Origin: Hymenolepis diminuta
Taxonomy: Eukaryota; Platyhelminthes; Cestoda; Cyclophyllidea; Hymenolepididae
DNA: 64,000 bases
Reading direction: 5' to 3'
NCBI GenBank assembly: GCA_900708905.1
Contig: CAADRB010000071.1
Coordinates: 487,825 to 551,824, forward strand
Shown: piece by piece, positions 27,662-38,793 of the stretch
How the letters are laid out: every line of letters begins with the position of its first letter
Position numbering within the stretch: position 1 is the first letter of the stretch
Position numbers and translations under genes: made by a program
Notes under the pieces: model-generated
What the model saw: only the letters and a program-made list of their open reading frames with translations
Database searches by the model: none
Told to the model about the DNA's origin: nothing

Positions 27662-30600
27662 CTCGTAAAATATATCCGATGGGTTTAGAAGCACATTGAA
27701 TTTCAGAGAAAACGATAATCCATTCACTACTTACAAATGAGAGAATTGGGAGTTTAAAAAATATTTCCTTCTCTAATTGGACCGTTGCCTAAGGTATCAG
27801 GTTAGAGTCCGTACTATAGTTAATAAGCCAAGCATATTGTAAAGCGTGGCACTACTGGTACGACACACGTGATAAACTAAAACGACGGCACAGTGAATGC
27901 GACTAGCTTCTCCTTCGAGGGTTCATACACGGTACGGGGCTATTTGAAACAGTTAGATAGCTTAGTTGCAGAGACCAACAGCCTGTCAGAAATCCGCCTG
28001 CGGACAGATAACATAGATGTAGCGCACTTTAATAAGTTGACTCACAAATACCATTGATTTTGATGTCATTCGATAGTAAATTAAATTATTCACGTAAATA
28101 TGACAAAAAATTATTGATTTATACTTTATTGATTTTGTAATATTAAAATATTGAAAATATGGCTTCATTATATAGTTAGATTAGAAAAATTTGTCTGGCA
28201 CAAATTCGCTATCAGTGAGCAAACGTGGGCATTCACCTTATGTAGTTCGTTTGCGCTAACTATTGATTTTTTAAAATATCTTCTAATTGGATTAACTAAT
28301 TACAAATTTTATTTTAAAATATTGTTTAGTTTGTTAAACTAAACAAAATTATGCAAAATAGTAGAGATCAAATGGTTAGTTTCGCCGGAATTAATATATT
28401 TAAATCATTTTCCGTTTTTAGTCTCACGTCTCTCGACGCAAACCAATAGTCGATTGAAACCATAGCGGAGGCTTATCGTTGTTGGTGTGGTGTGTCCCGT
28501 CTAGCGTGAATCAGCCCTATGTGCCTATCATACAATACTACTGTGATGGTAGAGAGAGCTGGAGGCTAGAGAATCCTCTACTCTCTCTCTCCAGCGGCAT
28601 CTATCCCATCGGCGCGATGTGAGTGTGTAGTCCTTTGAAATCTCTAAAGCCTACTAGCTAATAGTTCTTATAAGTAGCCAGTAGATAGACAAGAAATTAA
28701 TCTCCCTTATCCACTCACCTTACGTAGTGCACTTAGCTTTTTACACTACCAATAGCTGGTTTATTGATTGATCGATCTGTCAGTACAAGTACACGTCACA
28801 GTAGATATTAGCCCATTTGATGATTATTCTTGTACTTTGAAGGCTATTAGAAACAATTTTTTGCGATAAAAAATAAAATTAATTTAATAAAAAATTAATT
28901 TCAATGATTTTAAATTTACATATTTATTTGCTCGATTGAAAGGTTATGTGTTGTGTAATAGAGATCACTTGACACCCGAAAAGTCCTCTTGAATATGAGT
29001 GGTTGTTTCATTGTCAAGGTAACGACCTCTGACATGTCTGACAATCTGTTGTTTAGCAAACGTGAAAATGCTGTAGAAAATATTTTTAATCAGAGGGATT
29101 ATGGTGCATCCTTCTCATATATTAGAATGAATTTGATTGCTCAAGTACGCAAATCTACGGTAGGCTTTTTCCTAAAATAAATTTAAAAGCTTGAGAATAT
29201 GGAGGATTTTATTACTATGTGAATAGAGATGCAATTTTCGTAAATTATATTAACATGGAAATAAATGATTTAGTTATTTGCCCCTTGTTGGATAATTATC
29301 TTAGAAAAAAGGTGACTTTTGACACACATATACGGACCAAAATGAAGTAGTTGTCACTGCCATCAACATTTTAAGGAAATGGTATCGACAACAAATTATT
29401 TTGTGACAATTGAAGTGGGAATTATCGATTGATTCCAATGTTTTCCCACAAGAAGTGAAATCTTGTGAGCCTCAGTTAATTTAAACATTGTTTATATGGA
29501 TGCATGCGTACGTTTACAACATGGGGTTTTAGAAATGCTAGAGAGATTAATATTCTTTTAATTCCAAGTTCATTCAGTTACAGTGTCTATACTTCCAATG
29601 ATCGACCTAAAATTCCATAATAGGCAAAAGTATGAAGTATAAAAAATTAGCAATATTAAAAATTGTTAAGATTTCATTAAATTTAAATATTTGAGTAGGT
29701 TACAGTCCAGCCTCTAAGTAAAGCATCATTTCATATTTAAATATATTCTTTTTATTAAATTACTGATTTGCGATTTTATTAATTTGTATTAATAGGAATG
29801 TGGACAAAAGTTTGAATCGTTTGAACGTGGAGGTTAAAATGCAAAAGTATTTTTGAATGTGGGCGCGCTGTGGTGTAATACAAAAATAATGTTCTTTGAT
29901 TCAACTGATTTCTATATCGCGAGGGTTTTTAATCAATCTGAGGCATAAAAGATGCTATCTCTGTGCGGCACATCATATGCAATGGCAAAACACCATCAAT
30001 TTACAACAATATTTAATTTGTACTACTAGCTGTGATTCAGTAGTTGTTAAATAATACTTCTATTTTTTGGTGGTGACGTGGTGGAAACAGGACAACCTAT
30101 TTTGGAATTAATAATTCTGAATTAGGTTTAGGCACTAATCATATCTGTCGATTTTTCTCTCCACCAAATCAATGATTATTTTGGATAAACTGAAAGTAAA
30201 TGCTCTTCACAATAGCACTTACATAATGAAAAATTGGCCTTTGTGTTGGAACCAATATTTCATCAACAGTTTTGGGCCTATGTTAATCTTTCATCCATTA
30301 CCGCATTTCTGCATGCCTCAAAAAAGGCAGGAAGAAGTGTTAATTTCAGTGCGTTGCTAATTGATATTTAATGATATCTTTAATTAATTTGATTGCTTGA
30401 TAAAAAAATTTATGTTAGTGCTCCAACATATGTGTCTGTGACACGTAAAATTACAGTTAATTATTCTCATCAGAATATATAAGGTTTCTGAGTTGCCATT
30501 GGGAAATTTTTGTGTGTCTTTGTGTTGTTAAGATTGAGGAAAGAGAGGCTATGAGCGTTTAAAGGAGATTTTGCACCGACACTGTTGTTTTTTAACTATT

Positions 30601-31964
30601 CATCGGGCTACTTTCCATACGGAGATGTCACACAATAAATGACAAGCTATATGTTTAGTTAATAAACAGATATTTATTGAGATTCTGGAATACTACGGGT
30701 ATTGTTCAACGCTGGAGAAGTGCTAGAGAGCCTAAAGAAAATGAGAGACCTAAAATTAATCTTTAACAAAAATACAGTATTCCAATATAAAATCATAAAT
30801 TAATATTTAACTGACTGATAATAAATCATTGTAATTCAATAATAAAAACAAAAGCAATGAAAGGATCAATTGTTGGATTTAACGGAGGATTGATCAAGTC
30901 GCAGACAAACGTCCGTTCAGTCGTCAATACTTATACGACCAAAAAGTTAAAACATGGAAGACCACCTTGAAAAGTTATATATTCATAGATTAGGATAATA
31001 TAATGAAGAAATAATTTTAAATACAGTAATTGACTCGATTTGCCAAAGTCAGACAGATGACGTATATAAACAGTTCATGAAATGAAATGATAACATAGCG
31101 TAGAATTTCAAACAGACTTTTATAAAAGAAATCACCATTTTTCCTGGAATAGAATGAGAAAAAATATTTGAAATAAGAATTATAGATATCCATTTTATAA
31201 GAGTTATTTAATAGCAGATTTATAGACATTAATTTACTGCACTCGAATTCACAGAGAGAAGTCAAGAATAAGATACTTAAAGATAGTTGTTGTATAAAAC
31301 TGGATCACAAGTCTAAAAAATGGGTTTGTGAAACCATGATACTTAATCGAATAGATGCCCTCATGTACATTTACGGAACCGTATTCAAATGAGTTGGTTC
31401 AGGGCTACAATCCAAGTTTACTTTATCATATAAATTTCACAAACCATCTTTGAGATTCAAACCTAAATGTGGAATATTATGGAGAAAAAATTCTCTTTTT
31501 AAATAAACATATTTTTACACAATAACATGATGTCAATGATGGGATTACTTCTTATTTATCGGCTGCCAATAAAGCTACTCTTTTCACGAACATTCAATAG
31601 ATATGTACTCAGAAACATACGTTTAGTATAACTGTCGACCTTATATAACGTAAAACAATGCATTTTCGCAGGTATCAAAGGTATTTTAAATTAAAAACAA
31701 GTGAATTAACAATTGATTTTACTAATTTACCTAATTGCAAGGTTTAAGAAGAATAATGAAAGAATTCTATCGATGATCACCCATTCAAGACTATATTAAT
31801 CAATTAAAAAAGGATTTATATTACTAAATTAAAAACGAATTTGATAAGCGTAAGGAATTATGTATATTATGCAATATTTTATTTTCATTTGTTTTAATAG
31901 TTGCAATAACGGAGCAGTCATTTGATCTCCACATGTCTGTTAGCGCCTCTCCACAGTTGTGATT
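27662..31964. other. Head-to-head spacer between ARID1 and ESF1
   Basis: This 4.3 kb stretch separates the 5' ends of ARID1 (minus) and ESF1 (plus). It should hold both promoters and any untranslated first exons. A locally GC-richer patch at 28,430-28,640 contains a CCAAT box (28,443) and a CT/GA-rich hairpin, and is the best ARID1 promoter or 5' UTR candidate. The rest is AT-rich with no recognised exon. An 11-bp perfect inverted repeat with a 3-nt loop lies at 28,322-28,346. Confidence 0.55.
28558..28595. other. Nested hairpin near ARID1 5' end
   Basis: The outer arms GCTGGAG and CTCCAGC (28558-28564 and 28589-28595) enclose an inner TAGAG-AATC-CTCTA hairpin. Flanking GA and CT runs could extend the pairing. 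It lies in the GC-richer patch upstream of ARID1. Its function is unknown. Confidence 0.35.
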
Positions 31965-34900
31965 ATGAATGACAAGGAGTTAAAGGAGATTTCTCGGGAT
32001 CCGAGGTTTGCGGGTCGATTGAAAAAGAAAACAAGAAAGGAAAAAGAGGCACACAACAATTTGTTTGAAGGCATAGAGGAGGAGGAAACTTTCAAGGACA
32101 AGCGTGGTAGACCATGGTCTCGTAAACCAGTGAAATATGCTAAACGACTCCTTGAAAAGGAGAAGGAAGATGAAAGTGCGAAGGAAAGTGAAGAATACGA
32201 AGCTGATGAATCGGATAGTATGTCGGAGGAGGAGTCATCTGGTAGCGAGTCTGATTCTTCTGAAATGGGAGATGAATTTGTTCCTGAGGAAAGATTAGTT
32301 GACCTCCAAGGTAAATTTAATTTCTTACTCTGATTTTTTAATTAGATGCCGACTGGTTTGAGCTGGTAAAGGATGCGGAGCCTATCGAGGAAGAGACTAG
32401 AAGACTTGCAGTTCTTCATTTTGATTGGGACAATGCAAATGCTGAAACGATATTTATGGCACTTGAATCTTTTCTTCCTGCTGGATCTACTTTAGAGAAA
32501 GTCACAGTAAGTAACTTTTTTTGCTTGATATTACTTGTCATTTCGGTTCGCTTTGTGTTTGATTCATCCCTTCTTGTTGCTTTATAACTTTGGTTTTATT
32601 TCAGTGAAAATAACCGACTATTTCATGGTTTAGCTTGAAAAAATATGTTCTATGGGTCTTATATTCCTAAAATCACAACTCATATTTGGCCTTTGTTTTC
32701 TCTTAATGATAATCGGAAACACAGTGATGAATCCTTTTAAAATCTCATTATGAGAAAAGCCTTAAATCTGGCATGTCCTTGTGTTTTTTTCGGATTCTAA
32801 GCCAATTAAAATAGAAGACTATTTATAGAGCTGCATGTTTTTAAATAAAGACAATATTGGCTTAACATTGAAAAATGTCATTTTTCAGAAGGTAAGCTTG
32901 AGCTAATCTTTTCTCTGGTTAATTACTCCAATACTTCTACACCTGGCGAGCTCGGGGCGGTAGGACTTGAGTTCACTCATACTGTCCCCTTCGGAATCTG
33001 TCCTCTCACTTTTATTATTCAAATAATTGCTATTGTACCAAATTCCGGTCTGGTTAAGTTTGGAAATTGCTTTTCAGTCCATTCACTTAAGTAAGATTTC
33101 ATCGTTAATTTCCGGCTGGATGTGGATGGTTATTTCTAACATATCTTGTTTGTCTGTTTTATTTCAATATGTTCAGGTTTACTTGGCATTTTATGAAGTA
33201 TGTTGTTATATGATCAAAATCAATTAAGGATTCCATGTCAGTGTAGTCAATCTTTGTAGAATTATTCTTACATAAATTTAAAGTAGCTCTATATCCAATT
33301 ATGTGAACTATTTTTAGCATCCTTGTCAAATTAGGCTTAAAGATTTAACCTTACAGGAATTATTATCTCCCCCATACCTAATGGAAAACAATAACCTTTC
33401 CCAAGAAAGATGTTCAGGAGTTCAATTAAACTAGTGATATACACATAAGGATAATATTTTAGAGAAAAGGGAGAAGTAGGGAAAACAAATTAGGAAATCG
33501 GAAGTACAAGGGAAATCATCTGCGTAATGTGATTGGTGACCGTATTAAGGTACACAAATTTGAGTAGATTGTCCTGTTTTGTAGTGAGCAATCAATGAAA
33601 ATTATTTAACAGAGTAGAGTCGATATGTCTTAGTCCTTATCCTTGGTTTTGGATACATATTCATGATGGATTGTTACGTCAAGTAAGGTAAACATAAAAT
33701 AGATTATATTATCAAGTCAGAACTTCAAGGTCTTATTGGAGAATTTGATCACTCCGCATTATCACAAGGAGGATGGTTTACTGGGCAATGTCCAAATTTA
33801 ATGATTTGATTCACAGATTCATTGGTGAGACTATTCGGACCATATCCGGAACATGTTTATCGGTTTATATAATTTCGAGGTTTGTCATGCATACCACCTT
33901 ATCTTACAACAAGGAGCAAGTAGATGAGATTCGCCGATACATAAGCTTTCATTATTCAGGTCGGTCTTGGGGACTTTTATCATTATTACGAACTGCTTTT
34001 ATTTAAATGAAGACCGTTATAATACATTTGAATGATGTTTAGATTGATCACACTGCTTTTTTGTTGTAGATTTATCCCTCCGAGTATGGTATGCAGAAGA
34101 TGGAAAAGGAAGAGAGACAGGGCCCAAGGGATATTTGGGAAAACAGCGATGCTGAAGAAGAAGATAAGGAGGAAGAAACGGAAGACCCCAGAAATCCAAT
34201 TGAAATGGATGCTGATGAAAAAAAAGCATGGTCTGTTACATCAGTTAAAGTGCGACGCCGTCTGCGTCGATATCAAATCCAGCGTCTTAAGTATTACTAT
34301 GCAATTGCTGAATTTGACTCCAAGGAGACAGCAGCAGCTGTGTATCAGGCATGCAATGATGTAGAATTCGCAGATACCGGTATTCGATTCGATCTGAGGT
34401 TCGTCCCTGATGACATGACATTTTCTGTAAGTTTATGAAATATATACTACTTTAATCGGTGGAGTAGTTTGAATAACCTGAAATTGGTTTCCTCGGCACT
34501 AGGTGCCACCTGAATGGGCGCATGCAGTGAGCGAGTGTTGTGAGGTGAATCGGCTCAAGTATAAGCCGCGTACTGTAGAAAATACTGCTCTCCATTCAAC
34601 AAGAATTTCTCTGAGTTGGGATAGAACACCTGCTGCTAGGACGCAATGGCTTCGTGAGCAGTTTGCGGAGGATATCGACCCGAAGAAGCTCTTCTCTGAA
34701 GGCAAAGCTCAGGTTAGTCAAATTATATTATCTTTGGTGAATTTTCAGTTTTTCGATATTAAGTTTAATAGATGGTGACAATTGCAAATATTGAGAGCGA
34801 GGTACTTCTTGAATTTTCTTAATACCGTTCACGGTAGGAGAATGTATATGGTGTTACTTTCGTTTCTAGATTTACAGATCTATCATTTGGTATAGGCTGC

Positions 34901-37900
34901 GATTTCTCCTTCCGTATGTGTGTCTTTTCTCCTTAGTTGAGTGAGTACGTGGCGTTGTCATCGAGTGGTCAGAGCACAGCAGCGCCTTCAGATGTGGACG
35001 AACCGGATCCTGCGCCCACAGTGCCCCGAATTCACAAACACAGACCCCCTAAAGTACTCCCAGAAGAACTCCGTGCCGCTCTTCTCTCTGCTCTCAATGA
35101 CAGCAATGCCGAACCTGCGGAGGATGTGAAAAAGGTAAGTGATTCCATTAAAATAATGATGCAAGAATAGTGACATATTCTAGCAAGGAGTAAAGGAGTA
35201 AGTAAAGTTTTTGAAATAGAAAAAAACTGGGTGTCGAGTAGAAGTATGTAATAACGTCAGAACGTCAAGTCTTGCTTTATTTGGACTATATAATATCCAA
35301 ATGTTTCAATTATTTCATGGTACCTGGGTATCTGGGTGAGTTCGTGTCAGCGATATATAGAACTTTTTTGACTCAATTAAAAGGCTAGTCATGTCGCTTT
35401 GATTTATTTGTATATCCTTACAGCCATGAGCGCGTATTTGAGATTAGCGAAGAAATTTTAAGCATAACAGAATCATTATGTTGTCTCTACAGCGTGTCAA
35501 AATTCAAACCTCAATATTTGGCCCTTGTGTCCACGGTGGTCCAAGATGAGTGACCCTTATGTAGAATTGAGGGGGTGGACATGCCCCTGACGTATTGATT
35601 ATTAAGACTCACAAGCATTCGAATAGAACACGTCTTGACTAAAATCACATTATATTATGCCAAGTATAATCGCTTGGAAAGATAAACAGGATATACTCGA
35701 CGGTGGCTAAGTTACCAATCGTACCCGGATTGGTATATTTCAAAAAGGGTTTATCATGAGGGATTTGAATACCACAATACCACCTTGATACGTATGCCAC
35801 GTCAGGCATTCAAGGATAGGATTCCAGAAAACGCCAATCATGTTGCTACTAAACAATTGGAAGTTGGCTCGTTGGCTCGCACACATACTAGCACGCAGTG
35901 TGATCTAATGCCGAAATACAGCGATGTCCAGGCTCCCCGCCAGTGAGGATTGCGGGCATTGTGGCGAGGTGGTCGCTTCTTCTCATCATTTGTATTCTCT
36001 CCTCCCTTTGGAATCGTTCAATACACCATCTCAACTCTCGTTTATCCAATTTAAGAAAGAATGTTGTGTCCTGTTAGCCTTTAAGTTAATTAGCTTTTGA
36101 AGCGAATGTCATAAAGCCTAACTCAGATTGTAAAAGCACCTTTACTAAGCACGTCCTGTCTTATTTCTGTTATAGAAATCCGATGCTGAAGATGGTCATG
36201 ATTCTGATGATTCTGAAGATGAGGCCGAAGACGAAGAAGTATATGATCTCAATGACTCAGATGGTCACAAAGGCGCTGACGCCTCTTCCGAAGACGAGCA
36301 ATATGACCTCACCACTGCTGATGACGACACAACCACAAAAAAGAAGACCAAGAAAAAGAAGTCCTCAATTGCCTTCGCTAAAGGGGGACGCAAGACTGTG
36401 TCGAAAAGGTACCTTCCTGAAGCTATAGATGAGGATAATTCGGATGACGACGACTCCAGTCTCGATTTTGATGACATGGATAGGATGTCAGATGATGATG
36501 CTGATGGGCCTGAAGGTCGTCGAAAAAAGAAGCGACGTGTTGAAGAAGTTGGTATTAGTGAAGGAGATCCTAAGGAGGCAAAGAGAAGAGAGAAGAAGCT
36601 TGCAATGGTAAGGTTTTTTAGATTTCAGTATAAATTGCCTTCTGGGATTTATTGTATTGGCTGCCGTTCTTTTTTTCTATTTTCAAATTTAGCGCAAAAA
36701 GGCACAACTGAAGAAGCAAAAACAGGAGAAAAATCGGGAGAAATTGAAGGAATTAGTACGTTTCTTTTGTTTAAATGTCATGCTTGAAAATTAAGGTCAT
36801 AAATGTTTGAGATCCTAAAGACCCCGTATTTTCTAGATCAGGATTTCTGAAGGTTTCTATCCTCTTCTTCATTTAATGAGAGCTTTAGAATAATTCATTT
36901 GGAGAACAAACTCAGCGCTTCAAAGTTGTTCTCCTTCATTTAAAACTTGCGTTCATCAGATTGTTCACTTTTGATTTCTTGGGTTATATCCTAACGTCCC
37001 AATTGAACTCTGTGTTCCTGAGACTGTTTATGTCCGTGACGTCCATATTTTATTGACCTCGGCTGGTTCATTTCATGTCGTCTTGATTCACCTGTGTCTT
37101 ACTAGCTAATAGCGGCTATTTAATACTATTTAAGGTTTTCTTAACAGGGTAAACTACTTAGCGAGCGCTGTTGTTGAAATATTTCAGCTGGTTTTGATGC
37201 TACAAATCCTCACTTATTCCGGCTAAAAGCTATGCAGATATTAAGATGGGAGTGACACAACTACCCATTCCTTAGACTCACGCAATTTCGGATGTTAGCT
37301 TTTTTCTGGCATCAGAGAAAGTAGAATTGGATTGTGAAATAAGTTGCATGAAGCTACGGGAGAACTCAAGTCTCGTTCATGATAACCAGATCAATTATTC
37401 CTCAATTATCTTGAAAACTGATCTCCAGCAGAAGTTATCCTGGAGGTGGTAAGGACAAAGTGGCGCACATTGCAACCCGATTTTCGGAGGTAACTTTACT
37501 TTTCAAGAAACATCTTTGTATTTTATCTTACTCTCCATATAGTGACCGCAATATTTAAAGCTATATATCTTTATGTCCAAATCGTAGTTGTAATACGACT
37601 GTTAACTAATCATTTTTGTTGATCAAATGAACTTAATTTTCATTGAATTTTATTATTAATTTGATCCCGTAATCGTGAATGACGTCAGGACGTCTTATTT
37701 CTTGAAGTTTTGTGTTGTCCATATTATTCTCACGTGAAACACAGTTACCGCGTAAAGTCCTGATGTTCAAATTTCATGTACTGACTCCCAGTGATTATGC
37801 CCACGATCTTCAGAACTTATTGATCGGTTGATTCGTCATGCCTCGACACATTAGCATTCTTTTAGAGATCACCATGAGTTCACTCCAGGTGAAATCTAAG

Positions 37901-38321
37901 TTATTTCGATGTCCTTTCATCGCAATATCACTAACTAGGAGCCAATGATTTCAGCCGTCCATACAGCTTTAAAATTTTTCAATTTTTCCTTTGAAACTTA
38001 AATGAAAATCGGATGTTTAGTCTTTCCATCAACAACTCTACAAGCATCCAAGCATCTACAAGCATTCATATAAATACTAAAAGATATTGGTTGGCCATTT
38101 TATATCCTTCCTTTTTATCTTTTCAGTGGACGGGTGCAAACGAGAACGACTCCCGGTTCGATATCTTTCTTACAGATCCAACCTTCGGTGTGAGCCAGAT
38201 GCACAAGGAGTACAAGGAAGCAGCAGAGTTCCTCAATTTCATGCGACGTCGTCGTGGACCGCTGTTGGCGGCAAAGAAGAGAGGTGATCAGGGAGAAGCT
38301 GTCTCGTCAAAACCCCAATGA
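31965..38321 (+). CDS. ESF1: ESF1 nucleolar pre-rRNA processing protein homolog
   Basis: ESF1 is a nucleolar factor needed for 18S rRNA maturation in the early small-subunit processome. There are eight exons: 31965-32310, 32346-32506, 34070-34426, 34503-34712, 34937-35134, 36176-36607, 36693-36755 and 38127-38321. All are GT-AG with compatible phases, 1,962 nt in total, 653 residues (human is about 850). Family hallmarks in order are DPRF near the N-terminus, DKRGRPWS, an acidic stretch, an RRM-like core (RRLAVLHFDWDN to KVTIYPSEYG), RLKYYYAIAEFDS, FDLRFVPDDMTF and YKPRTVENTALHSTRISLSWD. A long acidic/lysine-rich middle follows, then a C-terminal NUC153 motif (SRFDIFLTDPTFGVSQMHKEY). The start ATG at 31965 precedes the conserved DPRF block directly. 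The 35-nt first intron is unusually short. Introns 5 and 7 carry dispersed repeats. Confidence 0.94.
32507..34069 (+). other. ESF1 intron 2 (1.6 kb)
   Basis: AT-rich intron. ORFs inside it (33,027-33,227 and 33,773-34,006) show no homology I recognise and no proper splice context. I see nothing further in it. Confidence 0.7.
35251..35420 (+). repeat. Dispersed repeat family A copy in ESF1 intron 5
   Basis: It begins AACGTCAGAACGTCAAGTCT, then CTTTATTTG, and ends AGTCATGTCGCTTTGATTTA with TTTGTAT. The same head and tail words occur at 37,676-37,862 and 38,505-38,692. It is about 170 bp long and non-coding. Confidence 0.55.
35820..36110 (+). repeat. Dispersed repeat family B, longest copy (ESF1 intron 5)
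   Basis: This copy joins both halves of the family. TGTTGCTACTAAACAATTGG near 35,841 and a TTGCGGGCATTGTGGCGAGG block near 35,950 match the 41.6 kb copy. ATCTCAACTCTC, then AAGAAAGAATGTTGTGTCCT and GTTAGCCTTTAAG match the copies at 13.4 and 9.2 kb. It therefore links fragments that otherwise look unrelated. Confidence 0.55.
36991..37105 (+). repeat. Dispersed repeat family A copy in ESF1 intron 7 (first)
   Basis: AACGTCCCAATTGAACTCTG with TGTTCCTGAGA parallels TTGAGTTCTCTGTGTTCTCA in the copy downstream of the gene. The end TTTCATGTCGTCTTGATTCA matches the common tail. It is truncated relative to the others. Confidence 0.45.
37676..37862 (+). repeat. Dispersed repeat family A copy in ESF1 intron 7 (second)
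   Basis: The head is TGACGTCAGGACGTCTTATT. The tail includes CGATCTTCAGAACTTATTGA followed by TTCGTCATGCCTCGAC. It is about 185 bp and contains no ORF. Confidence 0.55.
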
Positions 38322-38378
38322 TTGAATCTGACGTCTTTGTATCGTGTACATATATGTGAATGTATTTCTAAAACATTT

Positions 38379-38389
38379 ATTAAATTAAA
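38379..38389 (+). terminator. ESF1 polyadenylation signal
   Basis: Two overlapping ATTAAA hexamers (38379-38384 and 38384-38389) lie about 60 bases past the ESF1 stop codon. ATTAAA is the commonest variant of AATAAA. The position suits a short 3' UTR. Confidence 0.6.
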
Positions 38390-38504
38390 AGATTATCACC
38401 ACAGATACTGGAAAATATTGTATAAGTTGTGATCATGAGATAGCGTAAAAATAGTCTAATGAAGTATGAAATCAGAAAGAGAGTCGAGAAAAAAGTAGAT
38501 TTTG

Positions 38505-38692
38505 AAGTCAGGACGTCAGGAGGCTGACTTTATTTGTATTCTATTGCAGTTGAGTTCTCTGTGTTCTCAAAAGGGATGTTGCTCTGTGAGAGGTGTCCTA
38601 GGTTCATGAGTTAGACGATATTCGGAGCTGTTTGTCTAATTTAGCTACGTGATTGGTCATGCCACCTTGGTTTATCTATATCTTGTTGCATC
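38505..38692 (+). repeat. Dispersed repeat family A copy downstream of ESF1
   Basis: The head is GAAGTCAGGACGTCAGGAGG, then CTGACTTTATTTG. The middle has ACGATATTCGGAGCTGTTTG. The tail is GATTGGTCATGCCACCTTGG and TTTATCTATATCTTG. With the 37.7 kb copy it defines the family at about 185 bp. Confidence 0.55.
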
Positions 38693-38793
38693 CAAGAGTG
38701 GGTAGGGGAGACTAGCAACGATCGTTCGCAATCTGGTCTTAACGGTTGAAGTGTATTTTCCCTATTTCTATCATAAATATCTTCTGCCCTTAC

